NCBI GenBank assembly: GCA_034189195.1
Contig: JAXHVI010000179.1
Coordinates: 1 to 64,000 of the forward strand
Source: Desulfosudis sp034189195
GTDB lineage: Bacteria; Desulfobacterota; Desulfobacteria; Desulfobacterales; Desulfosudaceae
Direction: 5' to 3'
DNA: 64,000 nt
Shown: positions 9,006-18,512 of the stretch, piece after piece
Numbering within the stretch: the first letter of the stretch is position 1
How the letters are laid out: each line of letters begins with the position of its first letter
Made by a program: the position numbers and the translations under genes
The notes under the pieces: generated by a model
What the model was told of the DNA's origin: nothing
The model's database searches: none
Seen by the model: the letters and a program-made list of their open reading frames with translations, nothing else

Positions 9006-10172
9006 CTATATTCCAGCCTTGCCGCGAATTTCATCGGCCCGGCGGGTCGATTCCCAGGGGAAGCTGTCCCCGGTGCGGCCGAAATGGCCGTAGGCGGCGG
9101 TAGGCCCGTAGATAGGCCGCTTCAGATCCAGGTAATCGATGATCGCCGCCGGCCGCAGGTCAAACACCTCCCGCACGATCCGCTCGGCATCGGCCTCGGG
9201 AATGCGACCGGTCCCCATGAAGTCCACCATGACCGATACCGGCTGGGCCACGCCGATGGCATAGGCCACCTGCACCTCGCACCGTTTGGCAATACCGGCG
9301 GCCACGATGTTCTTGGCCACATGCCGGCCCATATAAGAAGCGCTTCTGTCCACCTTGGAAGGATCCTTGCCGGAAAAACAACCGCCGCCGTGACGGCCCA
9401 TGCCGCCGTACGTATCAACGATGATCTTGCGGCCGGTGAGGCCGCAGTCTCCCATGGGCCCGCCGACCACAAAACGGCCGGTGGGGTTGATAAAATATTT
9501 TGTCTGTTCATCCAGCAGTTCTCCGGGGATCACGGGCAGGATCACCTCCGCGATAATCCGGTCCTTGAGTTCGTCATAGGTAACGTCCGGAATGTGCTGG
9601 GAGGAGATGACAATGGTATCGATCCTTTTGGGCAGGCCGTCCTCATACTGAACCGTGACCTGGGATTTGCCGTCAGGCCTCAGAAAGTCAAGCACCCCGC
9701 TTTTGCGCACATCGGCAAGCTGTTTTGCCAGCTTGTGGGCGTAGCTGATGGGAGCCGGCATGAGTTCAGGTGTCTCATCGCAGGCAAAACCGAACATCAG
9801 CCCCTGGTCCCCCGCCCCCTGCTCCTTGAAAAGACCGTCCCCCTCGTTCACGCCCTGGGCGATGTCCGGGGACTGCTTGTCAATGCTGGTCACCACGGAG
9901 CAGGTCTGCCAGTCAAACCCCATCTCCGACGAGGTATAACCGATCCGGCGAATGGTGTCCCGGACGATATCGGGAAAATTGACCGCGGCATTGGCCGTGA
10001 TTTCACCGGCGATAAACGCGATGCCCGTGGTGACAAGGGTCTCACATGCCACGCGGCAGTGTTTGTCCTGGCTGATCAGGGCGTCAAGAACAGCGTCGGA
10101 GATGCAGTCGGCCACCTTGTCGGGATGGCCTTCGGTAACAGATTCGGATGTAAAAAGATGTGTCCTGCCCAT
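9006..10172 (-). CDS. metK: S-adenosylmethionine synthetase
   Basis: MetK makes S-adenosylmethionine from methionine and ATP. The 388-residue protein carries the N-terminal signature TSESVTEGHPDKVADCISDA, the ATP motif GAGDQGLMFGFA and the P-loop-like GGGCFSGKDPSKVDRSA, ending in the usual C-terminal domain. AAGGAG precedes the ATG. It is transcribed divergently from the DUF1015 gene with about 420 nt between them. It is a housekeeping enzyme whose product feeds the radical SAM enzymes and methyltransferases seen elsewhere in the window. Confidence 0.97.
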   Translation of the reverse strand: MGRTHLFTSESVTEGHPDKVADCISDAVLDALISQDKHCRVACETLVTTGIAFIAGEITANAAVNFPDIVRDTIRRIGYTSSEMGFDWQTCSVVTSIDKQSPDIAQGVNEGDGLFKEQGAGDQGLMFGFACDETPELMPAPISYAHKLAKQLADVRKSGVLDFLRPDGKSQVTVQYEDGLPKRIDTIVISSQHIPDVTYDELKDRIIAEVILPVIPGELLDEQTKYFINPTGRFVVGGPMGDCGLTGRKIIVDTYGGMGRHGGGCFSGKDPSKVDRSASYMGRHVAKNIVAAGIAKRCEVQVAYAIGVAQPVSVMVDFMGTGRIPEADAERIVREVFDLRPAAIIDYLDLKRPIYGPTAAYGHFGRTGDSFPWESTRRADEIRGKAGI

Positions 10173-10291
10173 GAAAAACTCCTTGTCTTTTGTTGTTGCC
10201 GGGGCGGTGGAGCAAATCGCGTGGCCGCCGGGTATAACCAGTCAGATGCGGAACACGGTGTTGCCGGTCCAAACATCTGTCAAGTGTTGAC

Positions 10292-10320
10292 CATATATAT
10301 AATATTTTTCCGCCTGTCAA
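10292..10320 (-). promoter_or_regulatory. Candidate metK promoter and long 5' leader
   Basis: TTGACA (10320-10315, minus strand) and an AT-rich -10 region around TATATG (10297-10292) are separated by 17 nt. The promoter would leave a leader of about 115 nt before metK that can form a GGCGG/CCGCC hairpin. The leader does not show the conserved cores of SAM-I, SAM-II or SAH riboswitches that I looked for, so no riboswitch is claimed. The rest of the 10173-10590 gap shows nothing recognisable beyond the ribosome site of the next gene. Confidence 0.4.
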
Positions 10321-10590
10321 CAGGAAACACGGTGGGTTTCATGGACAATATTCATCTAAAATCAATGTGTTGTAAACACTTCCGTGCTATATGGCCGAAG
10401 CCTTCTCCTCCGGTTCGTGCACATTTCATGGCCCGGCTGTCTCCAGGTGCCGGCCCCGGGAAATATCTTCTTGAAAAAAAAAAGCCACATGATCATAATA
10501 TGGCCCTTTACATTCGGCCTGAAGAGCGGTACTCGCTATACAACGGCACCGCCGGAGCACAAACGAAAACTAAACTTTTGAGGATACACC

Positions 10591-11928
10591 ATGGCGCGCG
10601 TTGTCCCTTTGCGGGGGATTCTCTATAATCCTGAAAAAACAGGTGGTTTTGAAAACGTGGTCTCCCCTCCCTACGATGTCATCTCTTCCGGCTACCAGAA
10701 GGTCCTGTGTGACCGCCACCCCCATAATGTGGTCCGGCTGATTCTCGGCGAGCCCGGGGAAAACACAGGTGAGAATCCAATATTTTACGGGGCCGCTGCC
10801 CAGAGATTTGACGAATGGCGGGCAAAAGGCATCCTTGCGCAGGACAGCGAACCCGCCTTTTATCTATCATCGGTCACCTTTTCCGTGGAGCAGCAGACCT
10901 ACACCCGTTACGGCATCATCGCCGAAGTGGGGCTGGAGCCCTTTGACCGGGGCGTCATTCTGCCCCACGAGCGCACCTCTTCCAAGGTCAAGGCCGACCG
11001 GCTGCTTTTGACAAAGGCCACAAAAGCCAACTTCAGCCCCATCTTCTCCCTCTTTTCCGATGACGACAACCGGATGCTGTGTCTGATAAAAAAGACGACG
11101 GACAGCAACGCCCCGGATGTCTCCTTTGTGGATGACCGGGGTGAAAAACAGTGCCTGTGGCGCATCACGGACGGAGTCGTGCAGCAGGAGATATCACGGG
11201 CCATGGCCGACAAACAGCTGTTTATCGCCGACGGCCACCACCGGTACGAAACGGCCCTGGCCTACCGGCAGTGGGTGGCCGACCAGACCCCTGATTTTTC
11301 CGACCGCCACCCGGCCGATTATGTACTCATGTACCTGTCCAGCATGGCCGACCCCGGCCTGGTGATTCTGCCGGCCCACCGCCTGCTTAAAGGGGTGACA
11401 CCGGCCCGGCGCGACCGGTTCCTGGAAGAGGCATCCGCCTGTTTCGACATTCAGGAGATTCCCGCGACTGCGGCCGGTCTGAACGGGGCCCGGCAGGAAC
11501 TGATGCAGCGGCTGCAGGCCGATACCACAAACAACACCATCGGCTGCGCCATCGGCGGCAGGGATGCCTTTTTCCTGCTTACCCCAAAGCCCCGGGTGGT
11601 GGAGACCGTCTTTTCAGAAGAGGTGCCGCCGGTTCTGCGCACCCTTGACGTGACCGTGCTCACCCGGCTGATCCTGATCCGGATACTGGGGTACACCCTT
11701 GCCGATCTGGACGACGAACAGGTGCTGGCCTATACCAGCATCGCCGGTGAAGCGTTTGACGCTGTTTCTTCAGGCGACTGCGACATGGCGTTCCTTTTAA
11801 ACCCCACCACCAACGACCAGATGAAGGCCGTGGCCGGGGCCGGGGAGATCATGCCGAGAAAATCAACCTTTTATTATCCAAAAGTGTTTGCGGGCCTTGT
11901 CTTAAGCAGCAAAACAGATACCCGCTGA
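10591..11928 (+). CDS. DUF1015 family protein
   Basis: A 445-residue cytosolic protein of the DUF1015 family, whose biochemical role is not established. Typical family stretches are VVSPPYDVIS near the N-terminus, ADGHHRYETALAYR in the middle (about residues 212-225) and the conserved C-terminal region with MPRKSTFYYPK. GAGG precedes the ATG. It lies 25 nt upstream of serA on the same strand. DUF1015 genes are repeatedly found beside serA in anaerobes, so a link to serine metabolism is likely; that is context inference, not a demonstrated activity. Confidence 0.9.
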   Translation: MARVVPLRGILYNPEKTGGFENVVSPPYDVISSGYQKVLCDRHPHNVVRLILGEPGENTGENPIFYGAAAQRFDEWRAKGILAQDSEPAFYLSSVTFSVEQQTYTRYGIIAEVGLEPFDRGVILPHERTSSKVKADRLLLTKATKANFSPIFSLFSDDDNRMLCLIKKTTDSNAPDVSFVDDRGEKQCLWRITDGVVQQEISRAMADKQLFIADGHHRYETALAYRQWVADQTPDFSDRHPADYVLMYLSSMADPGLVILPAHRLLKGVTPARRDRFLEEASACFDIQEIPATAAGLNGARQELMQRLQADTTNNTIGCAIGGRDAFFLLTPKPRVVETVFSEEVPPVLRTLDVTVLTRLILIRILGYTLADLDDEQVLAYTSIAGEAFDAVSSGDCDMAFLLNPTTNDQMKAVAGAGEIMPRKSTFYYPKVFAGLVLSSKTDTR

Positions 11929-11953
11929 CAACCCAACCATAGAGGAGGTCATC

Positions 11954-13537
11954 ATGAAGGTCCTGGTGAGTGACAAACTGGGAGAGGCAGGCATTGAACT
12001 GTTTAAAAACGAGCCCGGCATTGAGGTGGACGTAAAAACCGATCTGACGCCGGAAGCGCTCATTGACCAGATCGGGGCCTATGACGCCCTGGTGATCCGC
12101 AGCGCCACCAGGGTGACCGCCGAGGTCATCGCGGCGGCCACCAACCTCAAGGTGATCGGCCGGGCCGGCATCGGCCTGGACAATGTCGATGTGCCGGCCG
12201 CCACCCAGAAGGGTATCGTGGTAATGAACACGCCAACAGGCAACACCATCACCACCGCCGAACACGCCATTGCCATGATGATGGCCCTGTCCCGCAACAT
12301 TCCCCAGGCCACCATCTCCCTGAAGGCCGGCCGGTGGGAAAAGAAAAAACTTCAGGGCCGGGAGATGATGAACAAGACCCTGGGCCTGCTGGGCTTCGGC
12401 AAAATCGGCTCCATCGTGGCGGACCGGGCACGGGGCCTGCGCATGAACGTGATTATATTCGACCCCAACGTCAACCCGGAAAAAATCCAGGAGGCCGGTT
12501 ACGAAAGCGTTTCCCTGGATGAACTGTATGCCCGGTCCGACTACATCACCATCCATGTGCCCAAGATGGAAAAAACCATCGGCCTGCTCAATGCCGACGC
12601 TTTTTCCAGAATGAAGGACGGGATCATGATCATCAACTGCGCCCGGGGCGGCATCATCGACGAGGCGGCCCTGTATGATGCCTTAAAATCTGGAAAGGTC
12701 GCGGGCGCGGCCCTGGACGTGTTTGCCAAGGAGCCGCCCGGTGAACATCCCCTGCTGACCTGCGACAACGTGATCTGCACGCCCCACCTGGGCGCCTCCA
12801 CCCAGGAGGCGCAGACCAACGTGGCCGTGGACGTGGCCCGGCAGATCATCGCTTACCTGAAAGAGGGAACCATCATCAACGCGGTCAACACGCCCTCGGT
12901 GACCGGGGACCGCCTGGCCCGGCTCAAACCCTACCTGGAACTGGGCCGAAAGCTGGGGCTGCTGCTGGCCCAGATTCATCGCGGCAAACTGCAGGAAGTG
13001 GCCATTGAATACAGTGGCGAATACCACGACCTGGAGCTGGGGCCTATTTCCACGGCCCTGATCAACGGGCTGCTGGAGCCCCTGGTGCGTGAGGGCGTCA
13101 ACGCGGTCAACGCCCCGGCCATTGCCCGGGAGATGGGAATCAAGGTAACGGAAACCCTGCGGGCCGAGCCTTTTGACTACCTCAACCTGATGACGGTGCG
13201 AGTGACCGCCACCGAGCAGACCGACACTGTGTCCGGCACCCTGTTCGGCAAGATATATCCCCGTATCGTGGAGATCAACGATTTCCGCGTGGATGTCAGC
13301 CCGGAAGGTCACATGCTGATCATTCTGAGCGAAAACAAGCCGGGCGTGATCGGCAAAATCGGCACCACCTTCGGCGAAGGGGGCGTCAACATCGTCCGCT
13401 TCATGGTGGGCAACGAAGCGATTGCGGGCCAGAAAAACATGGTCATTATCAAGACCGACGAACCGGTGCCCGCCGATATCCTTGAGACGCTGAAAAACAA
13501 AAAAATTATCTTTGCGGCCACACCGGTCAACTTTTAG
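11954..13537 (+). CDS. serA: D-3-phosphoglycerate dehydrogenase (ACT domain type)
   Basis: SerA oxidises 3-phosphoglycerate to 3-phosphohydroxypyruvate, the first step of serine synthesis. At 527 residues this is the long bacterial form: substrate domain, Rossmann NAD domain (LGLLGFGKIGSIVADRARG), and catalytic Arg and Glu stretches (NCARGGIIDEAAL and CTPHLGASTQEAQ for the His). An intervening domain follows, and a C-terminal ACT domain starting near LIILSENKPGVIGKIG suggests serine feedback. AGGAGG precedes the ATG. It is co-directional with and very close to the DUF1015 gene, and a rho-independent terminator follows. Confidence 0.97.
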   Translation: MKVLVSDKLGEAGIELFKNEPGIEVDVKTDLTPEALIDQIGAYDALVIRSATRVTAEVIAAATNLKVIGRAGIGLDNVDVPAATQKGIVVMNTPTGNTITTAEHAIAMMMALSRNIPQATISLKAGRWEKKKLQGREMMNKTLGLLGFGKIGSIVADRARGLRMNVIIFDPNVNPEKIQEAGYESVSLDELYARSDYITIHVPKMEKTIGLLNADAFSRMKDGIMIINCARGGIIDEAALYDALKSGKVAGAALDVFAKEPPGEHPLLTCDNVICTPHLGASTQEAQTNVAVDVARQIIAYLKEGTIINAVNTPSVTGDRLARLKPYLELGRKLGLLLAQIHRGKLQEVAIEYSGEYHDLELGPISTALINGLLEPLVREGVNAVNAPAIAREMGIKVTETLRAEPFDYLNLMTVRVTATEQTDTVSGTLFGKIYPRIVEINDFRVDVSPEGHMLIILSENKPGVIGKIGTTFGEGGVNIVRFMVGNEAIAGQKNMVIIKTDEPVPADILETLKNKKIIFAATPVNF

Positions 13538-13574
13538 CCCGGATATACCGCAACGCGACCCCGTCGGGCCTGAA

Positions 13575-13623
13575 ACCGCCTGTTGTTACGGATCTTTCCC
13601 GCCGGTGCAACAGGCGGTTTTTT
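13575..13623 (+). terminator. Rho-independent terminator after serA
   Basis: An 11-bp perfect stem (ACCGCCTGTTG pairing with CAACAGGCGGT) with a 22-nt loop is followed directly by a run of six T residues, 38 nt after the serA stop. Confidence 0.85.
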
Positions 13624-13792
13624 CATGCCCTGTTCCGTTCCGCATTCAGGCCCTTTCTTGACAGCACCGGGGGATGTTGGATACAACGCAGACAGGTGTC
13701 GGGAACGGACTATTTATGTTGATCCCGGTTCGCAAGCGGCAACGCCGCCGATCCGGCCGCCTGTTTTTTCACACACCCAAAAAGGAGGTTCC

Positions 13793-14593
13793 ATGCTGAT
13801 TATCGGAGAACTGATCAATGCCAGCCGCAAGCCTGTGGCCCGGGCCATCAGGGAACAGGACGCCGCCGCCATCGCCGGCATCGCAGCCATGCAGCATGCC
13901 TGCGGCGCCGGGTATATCGATGTCAATGCCGGCGTGTTTGCCGATACCGAGGCCGATCACCTGGCCTGGCTGGTTCAGACGGTCCAGCAGGCCACCGGCG
14001 CGCCCTGCTGCGTCGACAGCCCCAGCCCCGGGGCCATTGAGGCGGCCCTGGCCGTTCACCAGGGAACCGCCATGATCAACTCCATCTCCCTGGAAGAAAA
14101 GCGGTGCAACGCCATTCTGCCCGTCATTGCCGGCACCGATCTGAAGGTCATCGCCCTGTGCATGAGCGACGACGGCATGCCGGAGACCGTTGACCAGCGC
14201 ATGGCCATCGCCGACCGGCTGGTCAATCGCCTGGTGGGAGCAAACGTGCCCGTAAACAACATCTACGTGGACCCCCTGGTCCAACCGGTGGCCACCAACA
14301 GCACTTACGGCACGGCCTTCCTAAACACCATTGAAACCATCATGGCGCAATTTCCCGGTATTCACACCGTCTGCGGCCTGTCAAACATTTCCTATGGACT
14401 CCCTGAAAGAAAACTGTTAAATCAATGTTTTGTCGTCATGGCCGTGTTAAAGGGACTGGATGCGGCCATCATCAACCCCACGGACAAGCGGATGGTGGCC
14501 CATATCGCGGCGGCCGAGGCCCTGGCCGGCAGGGACAATTACTGCGCCGGCTACCTTTCCGCCTTCCGGGCCGGCAAACTGGAGCTGTCATGA
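13793..14593 (+). CDS. Methyltetrahydrofolate:corrinoid methyltransferase-like protein (AcsE/MtgA type)
   Basis: A 266-residue protein of the pterin-binding TIM-barrel family. It resembles the enzymes that move a methyl group between methyl-tetrahydrofolate and a corrinoid protein (AcsE in the Wood-Ljungdahl pathway). The N-terminus LIIGELINASRK, the pterin-site segments GAGYIDVNAG and CVDSPSPGAIEAAL, and the late motif VCGLSNISYGLPER are characteristic. ATG 13793 has an AAGGAGG 6 nt upstream; the frame extends further 5' through terminator sequence, which is not believable coding. No corrinoid protein or CODH genes are in the window, so whether it works in C1 fixation or demethylation is open. 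Confidence 0.83.
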   Translation: MLIIGELINASRKPVARAIREQDAAAIAGIAAMQHACGAGYIDVNAGVFADTEADHLAWLVQTVQQATGAPCCVDSPSPGAIEAALAVHQGTAMINSISLEEKRCNAILPVIAGTDLKVIALCMSDDGMPETVDQRMAIADRLVNRLVGANVPVNNIYVDPLVQPVATNSTYGTAFLNTIETIMAQFPGIHTVCGLSNISYGLPERKLLNQCFVVMAVLKGLDAAIINPTDKRMVAHIAAAEALAGRDNYCAGYLSAFRAGKLELS

Positions 14594-14641
14594 GGTCCGG
14601 CACTGAAAACTGAAAGTTGCCGATTGAATGGATAAAACCGT

Positions 14642-15628
14642 ATGATCACAAAAAACTCCAAACGGATCACCGGGGTGGGTTCGGCCCTGGTGGACCTGCT
14701 GGCCCTGGAAGAGGACGCCTTTGTCGAAATGCTGGGCAGCGTCAAGGGCGGCATGACCCTGGTGGAAAGCGAATTCATCGAACGGGCCATTGAACGGGCC
14801 AGCCGCAAACCCACCATCGTGTCCGGCGGGTCGGCCTGCAACACCGTGGCCGGTGTCGGCATGCTGGGCGGTGAGGCCCGGTTCATCGGCGTGATGGGCC
14901 GGGATACCTTTGGCGAGCTGTTCCACTTTGACCTGAAAAAGAGCAACGTGGAGCCGGTGCTTTCCCTCTCCCCTTCTCCCACGGGAAAGGTGCTGTCCGT
15001 GATCACCCCGGATGCCCAGCGCACCATGTTCACCTGCCTGGGGGCCTCCACCGAGCTGGACCCGGCGACCATGAACCGCCACCTCTTTGAGGGGTGCGCC
15101 ATCGTGGTGGTGGAAGGTTACCTGCTGTTCAACCCCGACCTCATGCTGGCCACGGTGCGGGCCGCCAAGGAGGCCGGGGCACTGGTTTCCCTGGATATGG
15201 CCAGCTTCGACGTGGTCAACCAGTCCCGGAACCTGCTGGAAACCCTTGTGGCCGACTACGTGGATATTCTGATCGCCAACGAGGACGAGGCCCATGCCTA
15301 CACCGGCGACACCGATCCATTAAAGGCCCTGGCCGGCCTCTCCAGAAACGTCACCATTGCGGCCCTGAAGGTCGGGGCCCTGGGCAGCTACCTTTCCCAC
15401 GCCGGCGAGGTGATCCGCATCGAGCCCCAGACCGACCGCCCGGCCATCGACACCACCGGCGCCGGCGACCTGTGGGCCGCCGGATTCCTTTACGGACTGG
15501 TCAACGGCTATTCCCTGGACCGGTGCGGTGCCCTGGGGTCGGCCTGCGGATACGAGGTGTGCCAGGTGATCGGGGCAAAGATTCCGGACCACGGGTGGAA
15601 GCGGATACGGTCGTTGATTCATTGTTGA
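14642..15628 (+). CDS. PfkB family carbohydrate/nucleoside kinase
   Basis: A 328-residue ribokinase-fold kinase. It shows the glycine-rich N-terminal signature GGSACNTVAGVGMLGG and the C-terminal PfkB signature with the anion hole and catalytic base, DTTGAGDLWAAGFLYGL (Asp of GAGD). The sequence is closest in style to the adenosine kinase branch common in Deltaproteobacteria, but the substrate cannot be fixed from sequence. It follows the methyltransferase gene by 48 nt and precedes a TPR protein by 22 nt. Confidence 0.88.
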   Translation: MITKNSKRITGVGSALVDLLALEEDAFVEMLGSVKGGMTLVESEFIERAIERASRKPTIVSGGSACNTVAGVGMLGGEARFIGVMGRDTFGELFHFDLKKSNVEPVLSLSPSPTGKVLSVITPDAQRTMFTCLGASTELDPATMNRHLFEGCAIVVVEGYLLFNPDLMLATVRAAKEAGALVSLDMASFDVVNQSRNLLETLVADYVDILIANEDEAHAYTGDTDPLKALAGLSRNVTIAALKVGALGSYLSHAGEVIRIEPQTDRPAIDTTGAGDLWAAGFLYGLVNGYSLDRCGALGSACGYEVCQVIGAKIPDHGWKRIRSLIHC

Positions 15629-15650
15629 TCTATTAAGGAGCAAAAAAACC

Positions 15651-16319
15651 ATGGCCAAAATCAGTCGCACCTCCCTTGAGAGAAAACGGGAACTTGAAGA
15701 GCCGGACAAATTCATGGTGTTTGTGGCAAGAGCCATGCAGCTTGCCCAGACCTACATAAAACAGATCACCGCCATTATCGGCCTGGGGGTCGCGGTGGCC
15801 GTGGTAACCGGCGGGGTGTTCTACCTCGGCGCCCGGGCCGAGGTCAAGGCATCGGACATGCTGGCTTCGGCCACGGCCCGGGCGGACGCCGCCGGAGCCG
15901 AAAGCAGGGATGAATACAAGGCGATTTACGAAACATACCCGCGCACCGTTGCCGGCCAGGTTGCCGGACTCCGTTATGCGGAACAGCTCTACCGGTCCGG
16001 AGAGGCGACGGCCGCCGTTGATGTCTACAAAAAGCTCGTTAAAAGCGTGGCCGGCAAGCCGATCCTTCACCACCTGGCCTTAACCGGTCTCGGCTATGCC
16101 CATGAGGCGGCCGGGGATCTGAAGGCCGCCGCCGACTGCTTTGAAACCATCGCGACCGCGCCTGTGTCCGCCCACAAGGAGACGGCCCTGTTCAACCTGG
16201 CCCGCCTCTATGAACAGATGGGGGAAACGGAAAAAAGCCAAAAGGCCTTTGCTCAAATCGTGTCCGAATACCCGGACTCCATGTATGTAAACATTGCCAG
16301 GGAAAAAAGCGCCTCCTGA
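15651..16319 (+). CDS. Membrane-anchored tetratricopeptide repeat protein
   Basis: A 222-residue protein with a charged cytoplasmic N-terminus, one transmembrane helix at about residues 38-62 and an extracytoplasmic TPR region (for example LTGLGYAHEAAGDLKAAADC and FNLARLYEQMGETEKSQKAF). The architecture resembles YfgM-like tetratricopeptide proteins that assist envelope protein folding, but no specific partner is evident. AAGGAG precedes the ATG. It ends just before the convergent MFS-acyltransferase gene. Confidence 0.8.
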   Translation: MAKISRTSLERKRELEEPDKFMVFVARAMQLAQTYIKQITAIIGLGVAVAVVTGGVFYLGARAEVKASDMLASATARADAAGAESRDEYKAIYETYPRTVAGQVAGLRYAEQLYRSGEATAAVDVYKKLVKSVAGKPILHHLALTGLGYAHEAAGDLKAAADCFETIATAPVSAHKETALFNLARLYEQMGETEKSQKAFAQIVSEYPDSMYVNIAREKSAS

Positions 16320-16350
16320 GCAAACCCGGATCGTTCACGAAATATTCGGG

Positions 16351-18264
16351 TTACCGCCGGTCCCCGCGCAGCTTTATAACAGCGGCCCGAAGCGCGGCGG
16401 CGGTTGCCTGTTCCGGGGCCATGGCCGGTCCGGCCGCCAGATCCACTCGTGACCAGAACCGGCAGGGCTTTTTGGAAAGGGGCTCTCCGCCCTTTCTGCT
16501 GAAACAACTCCCCCACATGCCCCGCAGGGCCATGGGCACCACGCAAACAGGGTTACGCTCCAGAATCTTCTCAATGCCGGTTTTAAACTCGCCGATCTCT
16601 CCATCCGCCGTCAGCCGGCCCTCCGGAAAAATACAGACCACCTGGCCGTCGTCTAAGGCCTGGGCGATCCGGTCAAACGCCTGCTCATAGGCCCGTGGAT
16701 CATTTTTCTGTGAATCAATGGGAATGGCCTTGCCGGTGCGGAAAATAAAGTTGAGCACCGGCATCCGGTAAATGGGTTTGTACATGACAAAGCGCGGCGG
16801 CCGGCGGCAGGTCCCGGCAATGAGCAGGCCATCCACGTAGCTCACGTGGTTGCAGACCAGCACCACCGGACCCTCGTCCGGAACATGGTCCAGGCCGGTG
16901 TGGCGCACCCGGTAGAGGGTGTGGGTCATTATCCATATGAGAAACCGCATCGCAAATTCGGGCATCACCGTATAGATATAGAGGGCCACCACCACGTTCA
17001 TCACCGCCAGCACCGCGAAAAAACGGGGAATGGAGAGGCCGGCCATGCCGATGAGAACAATGGCGGCGACATTGGCCGCCACCATGAACAGGGCGTTTAA
17101 AATATTGCTGGCCGCAATCACCCGTGCCCGGTATGCGGGATTGGTGCGCTTCTGAATAAAGGCAAACAGCGGCACCGAGTAAAACCCGCCGAACACGCCG
17201 ATGAGCAGCAGATCCACCAGCACGCGAACCGCCCCGTCAGCGGCCAGAAAGGACCGGATACCCATGAGCGGTTCCACGGGATGGGGGGTCCAGGAGAGAA
17301 ACAGGTCAAACCCGAAAACACTCAGGCCGATGGAGCCCAGGGGCACCAGGCCCAGCTCCACCTTTCTGCCGGACAGCCTTTCGCATAGCAGCGACCCCAG
17401 GGCGATGCCCACGGTAAACATCACCATCAGCAGAATGTAGACATCGGTGTTGGCATACAGCACCCGGGCCGTGAAATTGGGCAGCTGGGTGACATAGGCC
17501 ATGCCCAGAAACCAGAACCACGACACCGCCAGAATGGAGAGAAACACGGAGTGAACCCGGCGGCCGAAACCGATGGTCTTTGCGGTCTGGGTCAGGGGAT
17601 TGAAACTGATCGCAAGGTCCGGCGCCGGCGCCGGTGATGCCGGAATAAACCGGCTGGCAACCCATCCAAATACCGCAATGGCCACAACGGCCCCGCCGAT
17701 GAGCAGGGGCCGGTCCGGATGGGCCAGCTTGCCGCCGGCCACCAGGCCCAGCAGAATGGCCACGAAGGTCCCCATCTCCACCATGGCGTTGCCGCCCACG
17801 ATTTCATCGGGTTCGAGGTGTTCGGGAATGATGCTGTATTTTATGGGGCCGAAAAAGGTGGACTGAGCCCCCATGAAAAAAAGCAGCGCCAGCAGCAGGA
17901 CAATGCTGTTCAGATAAAAAGCAACGGCGGCAAGGGCCATGATTCCGATCTCGGCAAGCTTGATCCCCCGGATCAGGGCCGCCTTCTCGTACTTGTCCGC
18001 GATCTGGCCGGCAGTGGCGGAAAACAGGAAAAAGGGCAGAATAAAAAGACCGGCGGCAAGGTTGACCAGAATGCTGGCCCGGCTGCTGTCGGCAAGACCG
18101 GCGCCAAAGGCGATCAGCACGATCAGGCCGTTGCGGAACACGTTGTCGTTAAAGGCCCCGAAAAACATGGTGCCGAAAAAAGGAAGAAACCGCCGGGTCG
18201 ACAGCAGCCCGAACTGGCCGGTCTTGCCATGCGGCGGCACCGGGGAAGGTTCGTCGGTTTTCAC
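16351..18264 (-). CDS. MFS transporter - 1-acylglycerol-3-phosphate acyltransferase fusion (LplT/PlsC-like)
   Basis: A 637-residue two-part protein. Residues about 20-400 form a 12-helix major facilitator of the lysophospholipid-transporter type (FFGAFNDNVFRNGLIVL, GAQSTFFGPIKYSIIPEHL). The C-terminal 200 residues are a PlsC acyltransferase with the catalytic CNHVSYVDGLLIA (H-X4-D) and the substrate motif FPEGRLT. The presumed job is to flip a lysophospholipid inward and re-acylate it. It lacks the AMP-ligase domain found in the longer Aas-LplT fusions. I start at GTG 18264, which follows a strong AGGGGGG ribosome site; an upstream TTG has none. Confidence 0.9.
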   Translation of the reverse strand: MKTDEPSPVPPHGKTGQFGLLSTRRFLPFFGTMFFGAFNDNVFRNGLIVLIAFGAGLADSSRASILVNLAAGLFILPFFLFSATAGQIADKYEKAALIRGIKLAEIGIMALAAVAFYLNSIVLLLALLFFMGAQSTFFGPIKYSIIPEHLEPDEIVGGNAMVEMGTFVAILLGLVAGGKLAHPDRPLLIGGAVVAIAVFGWVASRFIPASPAPAPDLAISFNPLTQTAKTIGFGRRVHSVFLSILAVSWFWFLGMAYVTQLPNFTARVLYANTDVYILLMVMFTVGIALGSLLCERLSGRKVELGLVPLGSIGLSVFGFDLFLSWTPHPVEPLMGIRSFLAADGAVRVLVDLLLIGVFGGFYSVPLFAFIQKRTNPAYRARVIAASNILNALFMVAANVAAIVLIGMAGLSIPRFFAVLAVMNVVVALYIYTVMPEFAMRFLIWIMTHTLYRVRHTGLDHVPDEGPVVLVCNHVSYVDGLLIAGTCRRPPRFVMYKPIYRMPVLNFIFRTGKAIPIDSQKNDPRAYEQAFDRIAQALDDGQVVCIFPEGRLTADGEIGEFKTGIEKILERNPVCVVPMALRGMWGSCFSRKGGEPLSKKPCRFWSRVDLAAGPAMAPEQATAAALRAAVIKLRGDRR

Positions 18265-18461
18265 AAAGCCCCCCTTTTGTCGGTTGGTGCAAAACAATGC
18301 CGCATAACGGCAACACCGCGGCAGGATTTATGTGTAAAACAGTGCGGTCGTCTTCCGGACCGGTCAGTTCCGGGGCCGGCGGTGGAACAGTGACGAAAAA
18401 TTTTTAAACATGGCGGATTGAACTGTTTCCGGCCGGTGGCGGGACAAAACGGGAAGGGCCG

Positions 18462-18498
18462 GGAAAAGAGGAGCGGGGGGCGGGAACGCCGCCCCCCC
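18462..18498 (-). terminator. GC-rich terminator-like hairpin after the HU gene
   Basis: On the minus strand a stem of about ten G-C pairs (GGGGGGGCGG with CCCGCCCCCC, four-base loop) is followed by a pyrimidine-rich CTCCTCTTTT tract, 15 nt after the HU stop. The rest of 18265-18512 holds nothing else I can identify. Confidence 0.5.
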
Positions 18499-18512
18499 GG
18501 TGACATCAATGA

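Noticed and set aside
10173..10290. SAM or SAH riboswitch in the metK leader
   Set aside because: The conserved cores I know for SAM-I, SAM-II and SAH types are not present; only a generic GC hairpin is seen.
9084..10628. 514-codon plus-strand frame
   Set aside because: Antisense to metK and running through the metK leader; low-complexity His/Gly-rich translation without domains.
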